Origin: Hydrangea macrophylla
Lineage: Eukaryota; Streptophyta; Magnoliopsida; Cornales; Hydrangeaceae
Length of the DNA: 64,000 bases
Direction: 5' to 3'
Assembly (NCBI GenBank): GCA_033977485.1
Contig: CM066995.1
Span: forward strand, 48,173,162 to 48,237,161
Position 1 is the first letter of the stretch. Every line of letters begins with the position of its first letter. Positions 1 to 12,041 of this stretch are shown in pieces. Under the pieces are notes generated by a model. The model searched no databases. It saw nothing but the letters and a program-made list of their open reading frames with translations, and was not told where the DNA came from. The position numbers and the translations under genes were made by a program.

Positions 1-243
1 TTGTTGAGAGCATTTATTGTATCTATATACTCTACAATAGAGTATATTTTAGTAGTACCAAAACACTTTTTCAAATCCTTGAAGTTGTAAAGAGGGTTGT
101 TGTAAACTCTTGCTCCAAGTGAAGCTGTTCTTCATTGGAGGTATAAAAGGAGTTCAAGAAGAACTTGTAGGGAGTGGTTTAATCTTCACCCAAACAAGAT
201 TGTTTAGTGGAATTCTCAAGAGGTGTTCTTGAGGGGTGGACGT
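1..243 (+). mobile_element. Element A 5' LTR, left part (truncated by window edge)
   Basis: These bases align to about 16475-16715 of the 3' LTR of the same element, including the run around GAGGTATAAAAGGAGTTCAA. The LTR is interrupted after GACGT at 239-243 by the inserted solo LTR D3 and resumes with the duplicated GACGT at 3521. Confidence 0.9.
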
Positions 244-3191
244 TGTGGATGCCGGCATTTCGGGCCCACTTTTGTTTTAATTTTAAAACAATTTTAATTT
301 TCAAATTCAAATAGTCGCCACTTAATTTTTTTTAGGAAAATTAAGAAGCAATTTTTTAAAAGCAACCGATCTTTTGCGAAACCAAAGATAATCTGGGTCC
401 GGGGATTATGGAATGAAATGGGAAGGAGCCCAGCGGACTAAAACACCCCCTTTCATCCTATCTCGTGATAGGCCTCTACTCATCATCATATTTAATCGAA
501 TTAATAATCTAAGCATGCCCTCAACTAATACATAGATATAAGTATACATATCACAAGCATGTCAAAAAGGGTACAAAATTGCTAACGATAAAATATCATT
601 CGTAAGCCACATAATTCAAGTAGCAAGCAAAATGAAGTGCAAGTAGGGAACTAGAGAACTTACCCGGGATCAAGCCGTGAAATGGGAAATGTGCAATGCA
701 TACAAATAATAGAAATCCTAGAAAAAATGTCTCTAATCACATATACACATAAGGCAAGACCTAGGCTAAGGTGTCGCGCATGGAGTCGAAAATCAACAAA
801 ATCCAACAAATGAAATAAACTAGAGAAGAGATGAGAAGTCATACCTCCAAAGCGCTATAAAACAAGGGTTAGTCCACATGCTTCATACAATAATATGACA
901 TCAAATAATCAATCCTGAATCTCTAGCTTAGATCTATCAGGTAGAGGAAGAATTGATAAAACTATGAATTCCTTTTGATTAGTTAGAGCCATAGCATCTC
1001 TATAGATATACAAGTCTCAACTAAGAGCCAATGTGATGTCCAATAGGGGGTGCTATAATCCCGACATGATCATAAGGAATTCATGGTTATGCTCAATTAG
1101 GTTTAACTATGTCCAACTTTATCCAAGAACTAGTTCTAATCATGAGCATCAATGTACATGAATGAATGAATGAATGAATATGAACAAGAATGAGATATGA
1201 ATTTATTCACTAGTTTGGATCACTTAGCCTCTGGATTTAAGCTAAATTATCATTTATTCAAATTATAATTTGGGTCCCAAGACATTAGGAAACAGTGACT
1301 GTTTTTCCTAAACTACAGAGAACAGACCAGATTTTATAAGGTAGAAAAACCATACTTCTGACGGTTGGATCTTAATGATTTTTGGATATGATATGCGTCT
1401 GTGAGTCTAGTTTCTAACCCAAAAAGAAAATTAGGTTTGAACGGTTAGATCTCTGGGAATATGGAAAACACTAGACATCACTCCGGAATCTGCAATTCTC
1501 TGTCCAGAGATCTTGTACGATTTTCTAAAAATAGTAAAAAAAAATGAGAAACACTTAGATCTTTTTAGGGTATCCTCCTATCACATTGAAATACTCAGAA
1601 AAAATTATTTTGGGTCAAGAACAATCAATTAAGGCTCTGATTTATTAATCTTAAAACAAACTTACTGTTCTGAAATTTTGGACAGAGAGTTGCTTGTTTT
1701 GAAATCATAAGATCAAACCATCTTAGACATGGAATTTCATCAAAATAAAAATTACAAAGGTGCTTAAATGAGTTATGAACATCCTCCAATTGGCCTCATC
1801 CAATTTCCAATGAACCATGATTTTATAAAAATCTTTGATCATGGTTGGTTTATGGATTCACTGCGCCTTTGTTAAATTGATGTTCATATTTCGAATCAAA
1901 CTTGATCCGTGATTCTAGAGAGAACTAGGATCAAGTATGATTATGATCATTGGAGTAAATAATGAAACATGAAGAGATTCATAGATTTAGCCTTAACGGA
2001 TTTCCATCATAGATCTCATAACAAGAGAATCCTAAGGTCTTACTCAATCTTATGAACTCTTGAATATTCAAGTTCTCTAGACTTCAACAAACAAATGATG
2101 AAAACTTACATCTAAATCCTCTCTCAAACATATGATTCTTGAGGAAATTAGAACTATAATATACTATCCTCCTCTCAAATTATGTGTAGATATGACCATG
2201 AATATTCATGAGTTGAGACTTGAATTCAACCAACTATGTGTAGATATGACCATGATTCACTTTAATCTCCATATGGATCATAGGATCATAGGAAACTAAA
2301 GAATCAAACTCAAAGTGACTCAATAAGATATATAAAATCTCATGAATCTTAAAAGAAAAATAGAAATAAAGAATCAAAGTCTTCTTAGAAAAATTGGAAC
2401 ACAAATTCTTCAAAATCAAACTTATCTTAAACCCAAGGCATCAATTTGATCCAAATTAATGAAATGTTATGAGATTCAATCATAAGCTCTAAGTGGTATA
2501 TGACGAAATGAGGTAAGAAGAGAGGTTTTGAAAATGTGTAACGTTCCTAGAACTATGAACTTGTGATTGAATTTGCCTAATTCTACCAAGGATTGAGAGG
2601 TTACCTCTATGACCTCAAGGATTTCTTCAATTTCTTGGGAAGCTCTTCCAAAATCTTCAAGTTCTTCTTCCAATTCTTCAAGAAAACTCCTCCTTCTTCT
2701 CTCAATACTCTCTCTCTTCTCAATATCTCTTGTATTTCTCTAAGATTTTAACTGAAAAGTTCCAAAGTAAGAGTAAAAGCCCTAATAATGGAGATGAAGG
2801 TCTGTTTATATACACCAACATGACAAGGTTAAGTAGGTAAATTTGGGTGAAAACCCATGTGAAAACTTTTCTTCTAGAACATGTGAGAAAAGCAGTCTGT
2901 TACAATGCGCGGCACTCGATGACTTGCCTGCGGCACTCGCTGAGTGCCGCCGACTTCACCGCGTGCCGCGGCTAACAGAATTTTGCCCTCTTTTTAATTT
3001 TCAAAATATATATTAACAAAACTTAATTATTTAGTAAAATATATACTATTGTACTTATATTTGTAATGTACTTTATTAGAATATACCAATATACATGGTA
3101 TATATTCCCATATATCATTTCATTTCTTTCTTTCCCATCTTCTTTTTTTTTTCTTTTATCCTTTTCTCTTTTCTTTTCAAACTTCTTTTCA

Positions 3192-3242
<51 letters not shown>

Positions 3243-3520
3243 TCTTTTATTTTTTTCATATCTCATTATCATTACTATATATATATTCTGTCAATGAATT
3301 CTCAAACTGATTTCCTCACACGTTCTTCAACGTTTAGGTTTCTCCTGAATACATAATTTCTCCTTGTTTTATTTTGAATTTTAAAATTGTATTTGAAGAA
3401 TCTTTGAACGATTTGAATTTTTTTGGAAAATCTCCAAATTTCACCGGTCATTGTCATCATCGGTCTTAAGAGGTAACCAATCCCTGGATTTGACGTTTGG
3501 TCAAAATCGGGGTGTCTACA
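244..3520 (-). mobile_element. Solo LTR D3 of the Tat/Ogre-like family, reversed
   Basis: Read on the minus strand it runs from TGTAGACACCCC to ATCCACA, the same ends as the D1 LTRs at 21432-24418 and 49338-52345. It is flanked by the 5-bp target duplication GACGT (239-243 and 3521-3525). No internal sequence is present, so it is a solo LTR of 3277 bp, probably left by recombination between the two LTRs. It keeps the family GC-rich inverted-repeat cluster (about 2905-2975) and a TATA box on the minus strand (TATATAAA, 2812-2805). It holds a (TC)n run at 3195-3238 and a GAAT run near 1160-1180. Confidence 0.92.
3195..3238. repeat. (TC)n microsatellite
   Basis: An uninterrupted run of about 22 TC units inside solo LTR D3. 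It generates long Ser/Leu or Arg/Glu reading frames on both strands that are not genes. Confidence 0.95.
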
Positions 3521-3700
3521 GACGTAGGCCACGGATTGCAAATTGTTGAATCACTTGAAAAACTCGGTTTGCAAGTGTTTCTTTCCCTCTCTCTTTATTA
3601 ACTGTTCAAATTGACAATGTGCTTGCTTAGCCTTTTAATTCTTCAATTATCATTAGTAATCTTCTTCACCACCACTCTAAGGATTACTTTTGGGGCAACA
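3521..3700 (+). mobile_element. Element A 5' LTR, right part
   Basis: Continues the LTR after solo LTR D3 and aligns with 16712-16891 of the 3' LTR. It ends in GGGGCAACA directly before the primer binding site. Confidence 0.9.
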
Positions 3701-3702
3701 GT

Positions 3703-3714
3703 TGGTATCAGAGC
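3703..3714 (+). other. Primer binding site of element A (initiator Met tRNA)
   Basis: TGGTATCAGAGC lies two bases after the end of the 5' LTR. This is the usual plant retrotransposon match to the 3' end of initiator methionine tRNA, where minus-strand DNA synthesis starts. Confidence 0.9.
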
Positions 3715-3760
3715 AAGGGCTCTTGTATTGATTTCACATATCTTTTTTGTAAAAGATCAC

Positions 3761-5297
3761 ATGGAAAACATTAGTACCAATATCACTTATGTTGATGGAC
3801 AATCATCCCCAAGACCTGCATATGCTTTAATGGAGCCAATTATGCTTATTGAAAAAATAGGATGAGAATTTACCTTATTGCTCAAGACTTCGATTTATGG
3901 CAAATCGTTGTCAAAGGACCTCATGTTCCCACTAAGACCATAGGCATCGACACTGTTCCTAAGACGGAAGATGAATTTGTTGATAGTTACAAGAAAACTT
4001 ATTAAAATGAATGCTATGTCTATGAATCTCTTGTATTGTGGCTTAGACCCAAATGAATACAATGGAACTTCTTCTTATGAATCGGCTAAAGAAAATTAGG
4101 ATAAACTAGAAGTCACGCATGAAGGAACCAATCAAGTTAAGAAGTCTATGATTAGTTTACTTGTTCAATCTTATGAAATGTTTAAAATACTACTATCACT
4201 AATAGTTTGAAAATATTTGTTAAAGTTTATCCTAACGAAAAGATGATTGAGAAGGTGCTTAGGTCACTACCAAAACATTGGCAACCAAAAGTCACGGCGA
4301 TCCGAGAAGCAAAGGAACTTTCAAGGCTTTCAATCGAATGACTCATGGGATCTCTCATCACTCACGAAATGGAATTGGCCATCTTTGACAATGAAGACAA
4401 GAAGAAAAACTTGAGTCTAAAACCTTCAAATGGCCAAGATGATGATAGTGATGGAGATGATGAAATGGCCATGATCACCCGCAAGTTTAAAAGGTTCTTC
4501 AAGAAAGTCAAAACCTTCAGAAGAAGGGGACAAAAAGAGAATGAAGCCAAGAAAGTACTAATCATTTGCTTCAAGTGCAAAAAGCCTGGACACATCAAAG
4601 CCGATTGCCCATTGTTAAAGAAGAACTATAAGCAAAAGGCAAAAAAGGCAATGAAGGTAACGACTTGGAAGGATTCCGAACTTGACACATCCAAAAATGA
4701 GTTAAGAAATTATGAAGTTACAAACATTTCCCTCATGGAACACGAAAGCGATGAGGTAGACTCTAACTATGATTCTTGTATTGAATCTCGTATTGAATCT
4801 CATAACTATGATGAGCTTCAAAATGCGTTTGATGAATTGATGAGGAATTGGAAAATTTGGGAACCAAGTATCTAGTTCTCAAAAAGAATTTCACCTCACT
4901 TTCAAATGAGATTAGTGAATTGAAATCACAAAAAGAGTCTTTGAGAAAAGAAAATGAAATGCTTTTTTCAAGAAAAATTCCTACAAATGATTTTGAAAAG
5001 GAAAACATTGAGTTGAAGAAACAAGTTGAAGACTTGACAAAAACATTAGCCAAATTCACTCATGGAGAGAAAAATTTGAACATGCTTTTGGAAAAACAAA
5101 GATGTGTTTTTCATAAAGCCGAGTTGGGTTTCAATCCCACTTTAAAGGAAAAAAAGTACAACTTCTTTCTAGCAATGCTTTTAACAAGCACAAGTTCCTC
5201 AGGCAATTCTCATCAACGCATCTCTTTAAAAGGATCCAGTTCAAACTATTTTAATCCTTATGCAACTTGTCATTATTGCATGAGAAAGGGCATGTGA
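3761..5297 (+). pseudogene. gag: Element A gag remnant (Copia gag with CCHC zinc knuckle)
   Basis: Gag forms the particle that packages element RNA. A possible start is the ATG at 3761, but the frame breaks within 35 codons (TGA near 3863) and again near 4003 and 4320, so several frames are needed. The best piece, 4345-4875, carries the zinc knuckle CFKCKKPGHIKADC (CX2CX4HX4C) at about 4570-4611 after a Lys/Arg-rich stretch. The next piece, 4848-5297, is a Lys/Glu-rich coiled-coil-like segment containing many leucines. Both are typical of SIRE-type gag. Function is lost. Identification of the family is firm; exact exon-like limits are not. Confidence 0.8.
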
Positions 5298-5379
5298 ACT
5301 ACAAATCCCTAAATAGGAGAAAGATCGCTAGGGTTACTTAAGCTTGTTTTTATAGGTATGCTTAAAATTCTCAAACAAG

Positions 5380-6669
5380 GATAGATGGTTCTTCGATAGT
5401 GGATGCTCTAGACACATGACCGGAGACAAATCCAAGTTCTTCTCTCTCTCTCCTAAGGATGGTGGAAATGTTACATTCGAAGACAACTACAAAGGAAAAA
5501 TCATTGGTAGAGGTAATGTTGGTAAGAACTCTTCTTTAACTATTGAGAATGTGTTATTAGTTGACGGTCTTAAACATAATTATGTGATAAAGGATTTAAA
5601 GTTGTATTTAAATCAAATTACTGCATGATTATGGAAGCCAAAGTTGATAAAGTGTTATTTATTGCATATCGAGATGAAGATATTTATACCATTGATTTTG
5701 ATGATATTTCTTGTCAAGATATTAAACGCTTTGCCGTGTTGAGTGAAACTAGTTGGCTTTGGCATAGACGATTAGGACATGCTAGTATGGATCTCCTTTT
5801 AAATTTATCAAAGAATGATTTGGTTAAAGGTTTACCTAAAACAAAATTTGTTAAAGGCAATATTTGTGATGCTTGTCAACTTAGAAAACAAACAAACACC
5901 TCTTTCAAAAAAAAAAGGAGATCTTCACTAGTAGGCCTCTTGAATTGCTTCATATAGATTAATTTGGTTCAAATTGTGTAGCTAATATGAGTGGCAAAGT
6001 GTATACATTCGTAATTGTTGATTATTCAAGATTTACTTGGGTCATTTTTCTTGCGCATAAAGATGAGGCTTACCCAAATTTTGTAAAAGAGTTCAAAATA
6101 AAAAATGGTATGCCATCAACAATTTTAGAAGTGATAGAGGAAGAGAATTTGAAAACAAAGATATTTCAAATTTTTGCTATGAAAATGGTTTTGGACTTAA
6201 TTTTTTTGGCACCAAGAACTCCTCAACAAAATGGTGTTGTTGAAAAGAAAAATAGATCACTTCAAGACATGGCAAGAACTTTATTGAATGAACACTCTTT
6301 GCCTCAATACTTTTGGGCTGAAGCAACTAGTACTTCTTGTTATGTTATTAATCATGTTGTTATTTGAAATATACATGGTAAGACTCCCTATGAAATTTGG
6401 AAGGGAAAAAACATAACATGGGTTATTTTAGAGTTTTCGGTTGTAAGTGCTTTATCTTGAACAATGAGGACAACTTAGTTAAGTTTGATGCTAAGTCAGA
6501 TGAGGGTATCTTCTTAGGTTATTCACAAATAAGCAATGTATATATAGTATTCAATTAGATATCCTTAGTTGTAGAAGAGTCCATGCATGTAGTATTTGAT
6601 GAGGCCAACCCCTTGATAAGAAAGGATAATGATGTTGATGTTGTTGTAGAAGGTATAGACATAGCTAGT
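5380..6669 (+). pseudogene. pol: Element A protease, GAG-pre-integrase and integrase remnant
   Basis: The protease active-site region reads DSGCSRHMTGDKSKF around 5395-5440. A GAG-pre-integrase/zinc segment follows with WHRRLGHAS and CDACQLRKQ (about 5760-5895), a HHCC zinc site. The integrase core starts near 5987 with DYSRFTWVIF and continues to PRTPQQNGVVEKKNR near 6210-6255, containing the catalytic Glu. Sequence expected between the second Asp and the Glu is partly missing (about 6110-6200). Stops occur at 5957, 6365 and later. The downstream piece around 6415-6560 is the post-core integrase domain in shifting frames. Solo LTR B3 is inserted at 6669/6670. Confidence 0.82.
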
Positions 6670-8148
6670 TGAAGGAAAAATAGGTTTAAAATTATTTTAA
6701 AACGTGCAGCGGAAAGGTTAAGCTTTAAAAACTTATTGGTATGCCTGGATCTACTACCCATTAATTCTATAGATGCGTATAAGAGGGGATAAGAATTATA
6801 CCTTACTGTCTTGAACCCAATTCTAAAATCTTCAACTTTCTTGATGGTGCAGCAGCTTCCACTAGGTTGTCTTCACCCTTATGACTCCTACGGATGCTGC
6901 CAGAGAGGCTAGAGTTGGTGGGAACTCCAATGGGGAGGAAAAGAAGGCTTCGAATACCCTAAACAGTCTCTGCACCTTTCGTATAGGAAAAACGACGATC
7001 ATTAAATCTTGTACAAAACAACCTTGTTTATAGATTTCCAAAACCAACTTTAACCTTCAACTAATCGAAGTGGATTCGATCGATCGAAGTAGCCTAGACT
7101 TTAATCGATCGAAGCTAATTTGATTGATCAAACCTGTTTTTGCATAATCCTCATGTGCCTTTCCAAGCATCCTACCAGAGCTAAAAGTGGGACCTCCTAG
7201 GCTTGTTGGCTCAGACCAGTTGTTAATTCCCATGACCAAACTCTTGAAGAGCAAACAAACCAACTGGTCAGATAAAGTTTTTTTCCACTATAAAAAGATA
7301 ACTGAACTCCAACGCAAAAGAACATATCTGAAGTGATAACTAGACTTGTATATTGGACTAATGTCCCTCTATCTTCAGCATTCGCAATCATATTCAGGTA
7401 ATCGGATAAACAGTTACTGTCAATCTGAATCATGATTACTTATTGTATTCCTTGAGTCCCATTCACCTCTCATGATTACCAAACATGTTGATAACTACTT
7501 ATCAACAAGAATGCAGTTCTCAGTAATCAACTTGGTGACATTCTCAAGGGAATGCTTACTCTGAATTAGAGGGTAGATTCTATCATGATAATAAATGTTC
7601 ATAACCCTATGAACATGACATACCCAAGATACCCAGGTGTTGATCTTCTACTGACCTCACTGATTAGTAAATCAAAGCAGCCATATCCACAGTCTGTGTT
7701 CATAATTGTCTCAAGATTGAGAATACCTTATACAAGTTATGAGTTCCTATCAACTGTTTGACAATCTTGAGTGTTGATAGGAAAGCTAATGCCAGTCAAA
7801 GCAATGTAAGCACTATCATATTAACTAAGAGTTACACTCTAGTGATTTAGATTAATCACTCCATCCAATGTTAGTTAATCATGGTACAGTGTAAACCTGA
7901 TGAGATATCCAATCTCATCATCCACTGTGACAAGTTCTAAGTATCAAAGAATAGTAATTCATATCTTACTTGTATGTATCTCATACACACAAGAATTACC
8001 TACTTAAGATGTGAATTAAGTGATTCATATCTTACTTGTATATATCTCATGAAAGAAACATACACAAAAAAATATAAAGCTGATATCTATATATTAAAAT
8101 GTCAATGTCTCATACATAAAGTCATGGTTTGAGGGCACAAACCCAACA
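6670..8148 (-). mobile_element. Solo LTR B3 of Copia family B, reversed
   Basis: On the minus strand it runs from TGTTGGGTTTGTGCCCTC to TTTTTCCTTCA, matching the B2 LTR at 58827-60323 in length and ends (1479 against 1497 bp). The 5-bp target duplication CTAGT flanks it at 6665-6669 and 8149-8153. It has no internal region. The family motif TTCGATCGATCGAA survives in decayed form at about 7065-7130, just upstream (minus strand) of a TATA box near 7033-7026. Confidence 0.93.
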
Positions 8149-8153
8149 CTAGT

Positions 8154-9840
8154 ACCTCAAACTCTCTACCTCTAGAAAAGCCTAAGGAAGGTCCCCTATC
8201 ACTCTAGAACCTCCTAGAGACAACACTAGAGATGACCTCCCTAGAGATTGGAAGACCGTTCCTAGTCACCCCATAAAACAAATCACAGGTGACCCCGGTC
8301 AAGGAATAGCTACTAGATCCTCTCTTAGAAATGTTTGCAACAATCTCCTTCCTTTCTTAAATAGAACCTCAAAGCATAGAGGATACCGAGCAAGATGATA
8401 GTTGGATTATGGCTATGCAATAAGAGTTAAACCAATTTGAGATAAACAAGTTTGGACTTTAGTCCCTGGACGTAACGATCATCGCATTATAGGAACCAAA
8501 TGTGTGTTTAGAAATAAGAAGGATGAATCCAATGTTGTAGTTAGAAGTAAGGCTAGATTGGTACCCCAAGGGTATAGCCAAGAAGTAGGTATAGACTACG
8601 AGGAAACCTATGCCCCCTTAGCAAGACTAAAAACCATTAGAATGTTACTTGCTTTTTATTGCCACAAAGATTTCAAAACTTTTCAAATGGATATTAAAAG
8701 TGCCTTTTTGAATGGTTTTATAGCAGAAGTCTATGTCAAGGAACCTCCCGGATTTAAGAACTCTCAATTTCCAAATCATGTTTTCAAACTCTCAAAAGCC
8801 TTATATGGATTAAAACATGCTCCTCGCGCTTGGTATGATAGTCTTAGTAAATATTTGCTTGATCTTGGATTTACTCGAGGAAAAATTAACACTACTCTTT
8901 TCAGTAAACATTCACACAATGATATTCCCACTTATTCAAATCTATGTGGATGACATCATCTTTGATGCTATAACTGAAAAGATGTGTGAGGAATTTGCAA
9001 AATGTATGCAAGATGAATTTGAAATGAGTATGATGGGAGAACTAAATTTCTTTCTTGGATTACAAATCAAAAAACACAAAGATGGCATTTTCATAAACCA
9101 ATCTAAGTACATCAAAGATTTATTGAAAAGATTTGGCTTTGAAAATTGCAAACCAATTGGAACTCCCATGAGCTCATATCTCAAGCTTGACAAAGATGAA
9201 TCTGGAAAACTTGTTGATACTACAACTTTCGTGGCATGATAGGTAGTTTGTTGTATCTCACCGCTAATAGACTGGATATTATATTTAGCGTATGTCTTTG
9301 TACTAGGTTCCAATCCTTACCTAGAGAGTTGCATGTTGTAGCCGTTAAGCGCATTTTTAGATACTTATTAGGCACAATTGACTTAGGTTTATGGTATCCT
9401 AATAACACTACCTTTGACTTGATTAGTTATTCGGATGCGGACTTTAACGGTTATAAAGTGGATCGCAAGAGCACAAGTGGCACGTGTCACTTCTTAGGAC
9501 ACTCCCTAGTCTTTTGGTTTAGTAAGAAACAAAATTATGTTGCATTGTCTATGGCGGAAGCCGAATATATAGCCGCCGATAGTTGTAGTGCACAAGTATG
9601 TTCTTTCTCTGAAACAATAATTTGAAGACTTTGGACTTCACTTTGTTCACACCCCTCTTAGATGCAATAACACTAGTGCAATTAGTCTCTCTAAGAATCC
9701 CATTCAACACTCTAGACCTAAGCACATTGAGATGAGACATCATTTCATTAGTGATCATGTTCAAAAGGGCGATGTCAAACTTGTTTTCATAGATACAAAT
9801 CATCAATGGGCGGATATTTTTGTATCATTTATCGTGAATT
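8154..9840 (+). pseudogene. pol: Element A reverse transcriptase and RNase H remnant
   Basis: Copia reverse transcriptase: 8504-8953 carries KTFQMDIKSAFLNGF and KALYGLKHAPRAW, and the next piece in another frame carries the catalytic YVDDIIF at about 8942-8962. RNase H follows at 9236-9625 with SYSDADFNGYKVDRKSTSG and the catalytic region SMAEAEYIAA. A third frame continues to about 9830 with HIEMRHHFISDH, the conserved end of Copia pol. At least two frameshifts and several stops, including one near 9624, break the gene. Between the solo LTR and 8500 the coding trace is weak, as expected for the linker between integrase and reverse transcriptase. Confidence 0.85.
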
Positions 9841-9949
9841 AAGGATGGCTAGTGAAGGTAATGTTGTGTAATTTTGAGGCTCGGATCCCCATTCCCTTTG
9901 TTTTCTGCCTAAACTATTTTTCGGATTAAAAACAGTTGGCTAATCTTAT

Positions 9950-10275
9950 TATCTACAGTCGATCAGATCCTTGTCCCTTTTTAAAAAAATATTGAAATTT
10001 ATAAAACTAGTCGACTAAAAGATTTACTCAATCGGCCGTACCCCAAAATTTTTAAGCGACTAATTTTTTTTCGTCGATCGCACTTTGTTTTCAAAACCCC
10101 TTGGTCCCCCAGTCGACTACTTGTTTTGAACCAGTCCACCGAACATTTTTTGGGCAACCTCACTGTTTGAATTTCAGTCGATCGCACATTTGTTCAATCG
10201 ACTATCGTTTCCCTAACTTTTGTTCAGTCAATCGGCTTCGCGACTCAGTCGACTGTAACCGTGTTTATATATATA
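9950..10275 (+). promoter_or_regulatory. Candidate internal promoter: AGTCGACT cluster followed by a TATA box
   Basis: Copies or near-copies of the palindrome AGTCGACT occur at about 9957, 10009-10018, 10072, 10111-10118, 10175, 10195 and 10247-10254. Eleven bases after the last copy is TTTATATATATAC (10264-10275), a TATA-like run. It is followed by a pyrimidine-rich leader with CAAACCCTAAATCC and an ATG at 10471. A possible splice acceptor, TCTCAATTTTTAG, ends at 10330. The same palindrome is clustered in the LTR of this element at 16034-16240. Promoter activity is inferred, not shown. Confidence 0.5.
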
Positions 10276-10470
10276 CTTCTGCATTTTTCCTTCAAACCCT
10301 AAATCCTCTCTTCCCTCTCTCAATTTTTAGGCGACTGAAAATCTTTTTCCCTTCTAGCTCTGATCTCATCCCTCCTTATTCCGGCCACTGGCCTCCATCA
10401 CCACTTCAACCCCTACATCTTCATTTCTGATCCCATGCATATCTCTCTCTCTCTCCTCATCTCTGCGTTA

Positions 10471-11750
10471 ATGGCTCCCAAGAAACGCAAGGAACCAGAG
10501 AGCCCCTCTTCCCAGCCACCAGCTCCTCCACGCCCACGTTCCGTTCCATTCTTCCTTGACGATGATCCCAGGCAGAGCTACCTTGAAAACTTTATGCATC
10601 GAAAGGTCGTGTTAGTTAAAACTCTTCCCTCTAAATTTTGAATTCTAATGGCTTGTGCATTGGCACCCTCTTTGATGCACTTGGGTGGATTTCTTTCATT
10701 ACTATTAACCAACCCATGTACCCCACTTTTGTCCATGAGTTTTATGCTAATCTCACTACCACTCCCGCTAAAATTTCATTTTCTTCTTTTGTTCGAGGGT
10801 AAAATTTGTTATTACTCCTAATACTGTTCACTCCATCATTGGTATTACCATGGATAGCATTCACGCCTATGACGATAATAAATGGAATGTAAGTGCTTGT
10901 TTTAACCCACTAATTGCTTGTAGACTAGTTTGTGGGAACCCTAAGTTTGTTCACGCCTCTAAACACTCTGCCTCATAGCTTACTTTTGAATTCCGTCTCC
11001 TCCACCACATTATCACCTACATTCTCCTTCCACGCGCCAGTGGTCGAGATTATGTGTCTTATTTTGATGTCTTTTTGTTATAGTGTATTCTAGAATGGAA
11101 AAAGTTTGTCTTTCTGACCCTTTTCTACCAACACATCTGTGAGACATAGAAGAAATCAAAAGCCAACTCCCTTCCTTTTGGCATGGCTCTCACCACCATT
11201 TTTTGTCACTTTAAAGCCCCTCTTGATGATCATGATCGTCATGATCTATCTCCTCATGACATTTATTCCTCCACGACCTTGTCTCTAATGGGTTACAAGC
11301 TTGAGGGTGGCGTCTACATTCCCATAACCCCCTGAGCTCCCATTGCCCCTCCTGCTCCTACCACCACCACCACTGATCCTACCTCCACCACTGCCCCGTC
11401 TTTTGATATTCCTTATTCTTCTACTCCTCCAGCTCCCTCCATATCTTCAACTCCTACTGCTGCTAATCTTTCTAAATAATTCCCCATCATCACTGCTTCC
11501 ATGGAGTCTCTCTCCACCACTGTCACTTTCCTTCAATCTACTCTCTTCTCTAGTGTCTCTAATCTCTCATCTATAGTCATTTCTCACTTTGACACCCTTC
11601 ATTCAGACATTTTGGAGATTGGGTCTATTATCGACATTCTACACTTCCAGTACTGCTACTCAGGAGTTAGTGGATCAGCACTTATCACAGATGCAGTCCA
11701 ATATTGACGATGCTCGAGATGACAATCGTTTGATTCAAACTCGATTCCAG
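10471..11750 (+). pseudogene. Element A accessory ORF downstream of pol (putative plant transposon protein domain-like), broken
   Basis: The ORF starts MAPKKRKEPESPSSQPP at 10471, a basic proline-rich N-terminus, and stops at 10639 after a frame change. In the +1-shifted frame the text continues with LFDALGW, FVHEFYANLT, SFVRG and IIGITMDS (about 10660-10870), and later with LPRASGRDYVSYFDVF and LPFGMALTTIFCHF (about 11025-11210). It ends in a Pro/Thr/Ser-rich tail to about 11750. From memory this resembles the putative plant transposon protein domain (PF20167-like) found in plant retroelement accessory ORFs. I see no signal peptide or membrane segment, so I do not call it env. It has several stops. 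Its position after pol and before the 3' LTR is where SIRE elements carry an extra ORF. Confidence 0.55.
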
Positions 11751-11756
11751 ATTTGA

Positions 11757-12041
11757 TGGCCCTGATGATCACTTTTGGATATACGCTTGATGTATAGTTG
11801 GTTAGTTAGCTCTTTGACAGTCTTTTGGGTGGTTAGTTAGATGGTTCACTTTGTTTTGGGGTAGCACAGGCTTTTACATTCTTTTTGTATCCATGATATC
11901 CCTATTGTTTCTTAAACTCTCTTTTGATCAATTTATGACAATAGATTCACTGTCTTTTTTGCTTATCTTTAAATATTATCTATGATATTGCTATTGATTT
12001 TGATTGTGTGCTCATGTTGATATTATTACTTCTATAGTAGT
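11757..12041 (+). other. Element A non-coding tail before solo LTR E0
   Basis: AT-rich sequence with no reading frame and no motif that I recognise. It belongs to element A because A sequence resumes after E0 at 15460. Confidence 0.5.

Noticed and set aside
3066..3356. Overlapping reading frames of Ser/Leu on plus and Arg/Glu on minus strand
   Set aside because: They are read through a (TC)n microsatellite in a solo LTR.
10471..11750. Envelope gene of element A
   Set aside because: Position fits, but no signal peptide or membrane segment is visible and the text resembles plant transposon accessory proteins.
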